The position numbers were made by a program, and so were the translations under genes. Below, in pieces: positions 59,920 through 64,000 of a stretch of DNA of 64,000 bases; the stretch's first letter is position 1, and each line of letters opens with the position of its first letter. Source of the DNA: Glebionis coronaria (Eukaryota > Streptophyta > Magnoliopsida > Asterales > Asteraceae); NCBI GenBank assembly GCA_025667525.1, contig CM046880.1, positions 596,122,952-596,186,951 of the forward strand, written 5' to 3'. The notes below the pieces were generated by a model. The model saw only the letters and a list, made by a program, of their open reading frames with translations, made no database searches and was not told the DNA's origin.

Positions 59920-61936
59920 TCAAAATATGAAATGAGGGTAAGAAGCCCGGATAGACACCTCTGTTTCCCAATTGGCTTCCCGCTCGGTATGATCCCTCCA
60001 AAGGATTTTGACGAATGGAATCGTCTTCCTTCTCATGACTCGTTCTTGCCTGTCAAGAACTTGTTCGGGTTCTTCTATGAAGGTGAGATCTTCACGTATA
60101 TGTTCCAGTGGATATTGAACTATGTGAAGGGGATGATACTGGTATCCTCTGAGTAAGGACACATGAAACACATTGTGTACATGCGAAAGTTGCGGAGGTA
60201 ACGCTAACCGGTAAGATACTTCATCGACTCGTTCAATGATATCAAACGGTCCGATGAAACGAGGACTGAGCTTCCCTTTAATCCCGAAGCGTCTAACACC
60301 ACGTGCCGACGAAACCTTAAGGAAGACGTGATCTCCTACGTTAAAATGTATGTCCCTACGATGCTTATCGGCGTAACTCTTCTGACGTGACCGTGATTCC
60401 TGAAGTTTCTGCTTAGCTACTGCGATCCTTTCGTTAGTCATCTCTATGATTTCTGGTCCTTCAAGTGTTCGCTCGCCAACCTGATCCCAGCAGATTGGGG
60501 CGCGACATTTTCTGCCATACAACATCTCAAATAGAGCACATTTGATACTTGCGTGCCAACTGTTGTTGTATGCAAACTCCACCAAACAGATATAATCGTC
60601 CCAATCAGCCGTCCATTCCAACGCACATGACCTCAACATGTCTTTCAATGTCTGAATCGTTCGCTACGACTGTCCGTCTGTTTGAGGATGAAAAGCCGTG
60701 TTAAGCTTAAGTTGTGTACCCCAAGCTTTCTGCAGACTCTTCCAAAATCGCGAAGTGAAACGAGGATCTCTGTCTGAGACGATGCTGGATGAAGCACCGT
60801 GGAGTCTCATGATCTCTCTTCTATACGTATCGGCGAGTTTACTTACCGAATCTTCCTTGCGTATCGGTAAGAAATGAGCTGATTTGGTAAGTCGATCTAC
60901 GATAACCCAAATTGCATCGTGCTTCCTCTTGGTAGGCGGAAGACCAGTAACAAAATCCATGGTGATTTTGTCCCACTTCCACTCTGGAATATCTAACAGT
61001 TGAAGGAGACCGCCAGATCGCTGATGCTCGATCTTAACCTGCTGGCAGGTAAGACATTTGGAGACATAAGTGGCCACATCCTGTTTCATATCACTCCACC
61101 AAAAGTACTGCTTGATGTCATGGTACATCTTAGTCGAACCAGGATGTATAGAGAATGGGGAGCTATGAGCTTCATTGATCATCAGGAACACAAAGTCTCG
61201 TGCCCTGCCATACGATACCATCTGTATCTACTCTGAATTCCGTCTGTTTCTCCAAATTTTGTACTATCGCCCATATTTCTCCATCATCTTTCTGAGCTTC
61301 CTTGATCTTAGAGAGTAACTCGGGTTCTACTCTAAGATTAGCCCAGTAACTGTGCTGTCCACGTACCATGATCTCGATGTCTAGTCGCTCCAAGTCTCTT
61401 ATGATTTCCTCCTCAATTTTAATGCCGTTGATCATTCCGGACTTCCTGCTAAGAGCATCTGCTACTACATTTGCCTTTCCGGGATGATACTGTAGATTAA
61501 TGTCATAATACTTCAACAGCTCTAACCATCTTCTCTGCCTCATGTTCAATTTACGTTGAGTGAAGATATACTTCAAGCTCTTGTGGTCCGTGAAAATGTC
61601 ACATGATTCTCCATATAGGTGGTGCCTCCATATCTCCAATGCAAACACGACTGCAGCAAGTTCCAAGTCATGCGTAGGGTAATTTTCTTCATAAGGCTTA
61701 AGCTGCCGTGAAGCGTACGCGATCACTTTCCCATGTTGCATGAGAAAACAGCCAAGTCCCTTCCCCGATGCATCACTGTAGATTTGAAATCCACCCGTAC
61801 CAGATGGGAGAGTAAGAATAGGTGCATATACTAGCTTCTGCTTCAGGTCTTCAAAGCTCTTCTCTCGTTCTTCAGTCCAGACAAATTTCTCCCCTTTCCG
61901 CATCAGTTTGGTCAATGGTAGTGCTAAGCGGGAAAA
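59920..61936 (-). pseudogene. Ty3 chromovirus pol remnant: RNase H, integrase, chromodomain
   Basis: Reading on the minus strand: the end of the reverse-transcriptase connection ([20 protein letters not shown], from 61936), RNase H ([36 protein letters not shown]), a linker, then a small deletion with frame change at about 61172-61185. The HHCC finger and integrase core follow ([34 protein letters not shown]) to a TAG at 60661-60663 that replaces the Glu codon in the catalytic TDGQSE segment. Integrase C-terminus and chromodomain continue in frame (EPEQVLDRQERVMRRK) to 59920. Protease and the reverse-transcriptase catalytic core are missing, replaced by Copia sequence. The copy is non-functional. 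Confidence 0.88.
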
Positions 61937-62800
61937 GTTCCAGCGTTGAGTATGAGGCGTTGACAGGACATGTTCTAGCGTTGACACATGATGATCCAGT
62001 AACTGGATGCATGTAAGAGTCCTTCTGATTGAATTGACCTTCACTATGAGAAAAGAAGGCCATGTTACTTTGGTAGACTTGCTTCCATGCTCCAAAAGAG
62101 TTTCATCTTCCAACAGCCTCAGTTTGTTGTAGATATCATCAAAAGTAGAACTTTTGTGAGTGTTGTTGGCAAGTATAGATCTTGCCTCAATCTTCCACGT
62201 CTCACCAAGACTTTTAAGAAAAGTGGCATTAATGTCAACATCACCAAGTTGTGTCCCCATGAAGGACAATTTGCTTGTAATGTCAAGCAATCTGCTTCTC
62301 ACACTGCTAAGATTCTCATTAGATTGAGCCTTGAAGACAGCATAATCATGCATGAGTTGCTTCTTCTTCCCTTCCTTAGTATCTTCATTACCACCATATG
62401 CAACTTCAAGAGCTGCCCAAAGGTCTTTAGCAGATTCATAACCTCTGTATTTATGCTGGTTCTCTTGTCCCAAAGAGACTTTCAGAATGTTTAGGGTTTT
62501 CATGTCAACCCTTTTCTTTGCTATGTCTTCAGCAGACACAGCTCTGCCATCATCAGGTTTTTCTTTCTTATCTGCTTCTGAACATCCAGCAACAGCTGTT
62601 CTTGCAGCAATGGCATTAGCAATCTTTTGAGCTTTATTGAATGTGTTTCCATATTCAATAATCTCCCAGAGTGTGTAGTCATAGATCCCTAGATATTGCT
62701 CAAAGTTGAATTTCTACAATTCAAAGTTGGTTGCATCAAGCATGGGAATCTTGATGTTTGGCAAAGGTGAGGAATAGGAGGTTATTTCTGGATTTGACAT
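61937..62800 (-). pseudogene. Ty1/Copia gag remnant fused to Ty3 pol
   Basis: The ATG at 62798-62800 opens MSNPEITSYSSPLPNIKIP. A TAG at 62714-62716 replaces the expected Trp in FEL(W)KFNFEQYL. The UBN2-type capsid domain continues ([36 protein letters not shown]). At about 62060 the frame shifts by one base: after GSKSTKVT the Gag reading continues as [18 protein letters not shown] in another frame. At about 61937 the sequence changes abruptly to Ty3 connection/RNase H. Because of the Gag frameshift, an ORF from 62539 reads straight from Copia Gag into Ty3 RNase H, producing a misleading fusion of about 455 codons. Confidence 0.85.
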
Positions 62801-62883
62801 GATGTTGTTAGGGTTTTGAGAAAATTAGGGTTTTGGTGATTTTAGGGTTCTTGCGTTCTTTAAGATCAAAAGTTCCTCAACAA

Positions 62884-62895
62884 GCTCTGATACCA
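62884..62895 (-). other. primer binding site of the Copia remnant
   Basis: Minus strand TGGTATCAGAGC, two bases inside the LTR, the same arrangement as in the 11.5-kb element. Confidence 0.85.
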
Positions 62896-62897
62896 CT

Positions 62898-63413
62898 TGT
62901 TGATCCCAAACTTAGATCGATTTAGCTTTATATATACGAGATTAGATCAAGTAATACACTTAGAGAAACCTTTGTATATGTATATGACAATCTAAGTGTT
63001 ATGCCGAATTAACACTTAAACAAGAACACACAAGATGTAAACAAACTTTCACTTTGATTAATGATATCAAACTTGCTTACAATGAAAGTGTTAACGTATG
63101 AAAACTTATATTGAACAATAACCTAAAGGTCTTCTTTTATAGACTTAAGAAGCCTTGTACAATAATCTACATATCAACTATTCTAGGTAAAGATAAATAT
63201 AGAAAATACATTGTTGTTCATATCTTTACTAGAAGTAATCTAGAACATAATAAACGTGTAGATCATATCCTTCCATTAGTGCTTGTCTTCAATGTATCAA
63301 CGCTTGACTTTGTCTTGTCAACGCTTGATCTGTCAGCGTTTGTTTTACTCCTGTCAACGCTTGTTTTACTCTTGTCAGCGCTCAAGTAGACTGGCTATAA
63401 TTTATTCCCAACA
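62898..63413 (-). mobile_element. 5' LTR of a Copia element related to the 11.5-kb one
   Basis: 516 bp, TGTTGATCCCAAA...TTATTCCCAACA on the + strand, with the same terminal sequences and PBS spacing as 10909-22406 but mostly different interior. In the U3 start it carries five (T/C)GTCAACGCTTG-like copies (63296-63385), where the other element has AGCAGGGG copies. Confidence 0.85.
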
Positions 63414-63415
63414 AA

Positions 63416-63917
<502 letters not shown>

Positions 63918-63955
<38 letters not shown>
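63918..63955. repeat. (TA)n microsatellite
   Basis: 38 bases of TA on the right side of the MITE. Confidence 0.95.
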
Positions 63956-63958
<3 letters not shown>

Positions 63959-64000
63959 GGACTTTATTTACAGAACCCATCTTAGTGACAGAACTTGCAG
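63956..64000. other. start of another repeat, cut by the window edge
   Basis: The sequence GGGGGACTTTATTTACAGAA directly follows the TA tract, suggesting a second element using the same kind of target. Too little is visible to classify. Confidence 0.25.

Noticed and set aside
61172..62539. A 455-codon fusion of Copia Gag to Ty3 RNase H as a novel protein
   Set aside because: The open frame arises because a Gag frameshift happens to enter the Ty3 frame; upstream and downstream stops and deletions show decay.

Overview
This window is repeat-dense nuclear DNA of a flowering plant, almost certainly a eudicot. The evidence is plant-type Ty1/Copia and Ty3 chromovirus retrotransposons, CACTA and PIF/Harbinger remnants, MITEs, AT-rich spacers, and an F-box gene with plant-type introns. 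The long third ORF downstream of Copia pol is a type I associate, from memory, with daisy-family (Asteraceae) genomes, so that family is my inference. There are no bacterial-style operons, rRNA or tRNA genes, or CRISPR arrays.

Layout, left to right. 1-7051: a decayed, non-autonomous minus-strand LTR element whose 3' LTR runs off the left edge. 7264-7642: an orphan Copia LTR with its primer binding site (PBS). 9290-10770: an array of degenerate 12-bp palindromes (ATCACATGTGAT). 10909-22406: a complete, very young minus-strand Copia element (5-bp TSD ctaca, two differences between 526-bp LTRs) with gag, pol and a long third ORF. 22568-25254: a probable solo LTR of a Ty3 chromovirus. 25494-27470: a SIRE-like Copia 3' LTR. 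28600-28832: the end of a CACTA transposon. 29233-31973: the only clearly intact host gene, a two-propeller KIB1-4 (DUF295) F-box protein. 32870-33229: a Harbinger transposase fragment. 34702-43638: candidate exons of an unrecognised minus-strand host gene, interrupted at a splice donor by a second complete Copia element (36222-42281, TSD ccaag). 43641-56012: a complete, young Ty3 chromovirus (TSD catcg) inserted at the first candidate exon. 56901-63413: a composite in which a Ty3 3' LTR, chromodomain, integrase and RNase H are joined to a Copia gag and Copia 5' LTR. 63417-63955: a MITE embedded in a (TA)n microsatellite.

The most unusual material is in the 10909-22406 Copia family. (1) A short motif (AGCAGGGGAA on the + strand) is repeated in the U3 start of the LTRs, in the non-coding interior and inside all three ORFs, where it encodes SPA-type tripeptides. 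The related but different LTR at 62898-63413 carries another motif (GTCAACGCTTG) in the same U3 position and again in its gag. (2) The third ORF has CCAAT- and TATA-like elements just upstream, suggesting its own promoter, and its 5' part has an in-frame stop lying in a perfect 12-bp hairpin. (3) The gag/pol boundary combines a 24-nt +1-frame overlap with a splice-acceptor-like sequence.

All calls come from reading the sequence alone. Family names rest on motif recognition, and insertion ages depend on assumed substitution rates.
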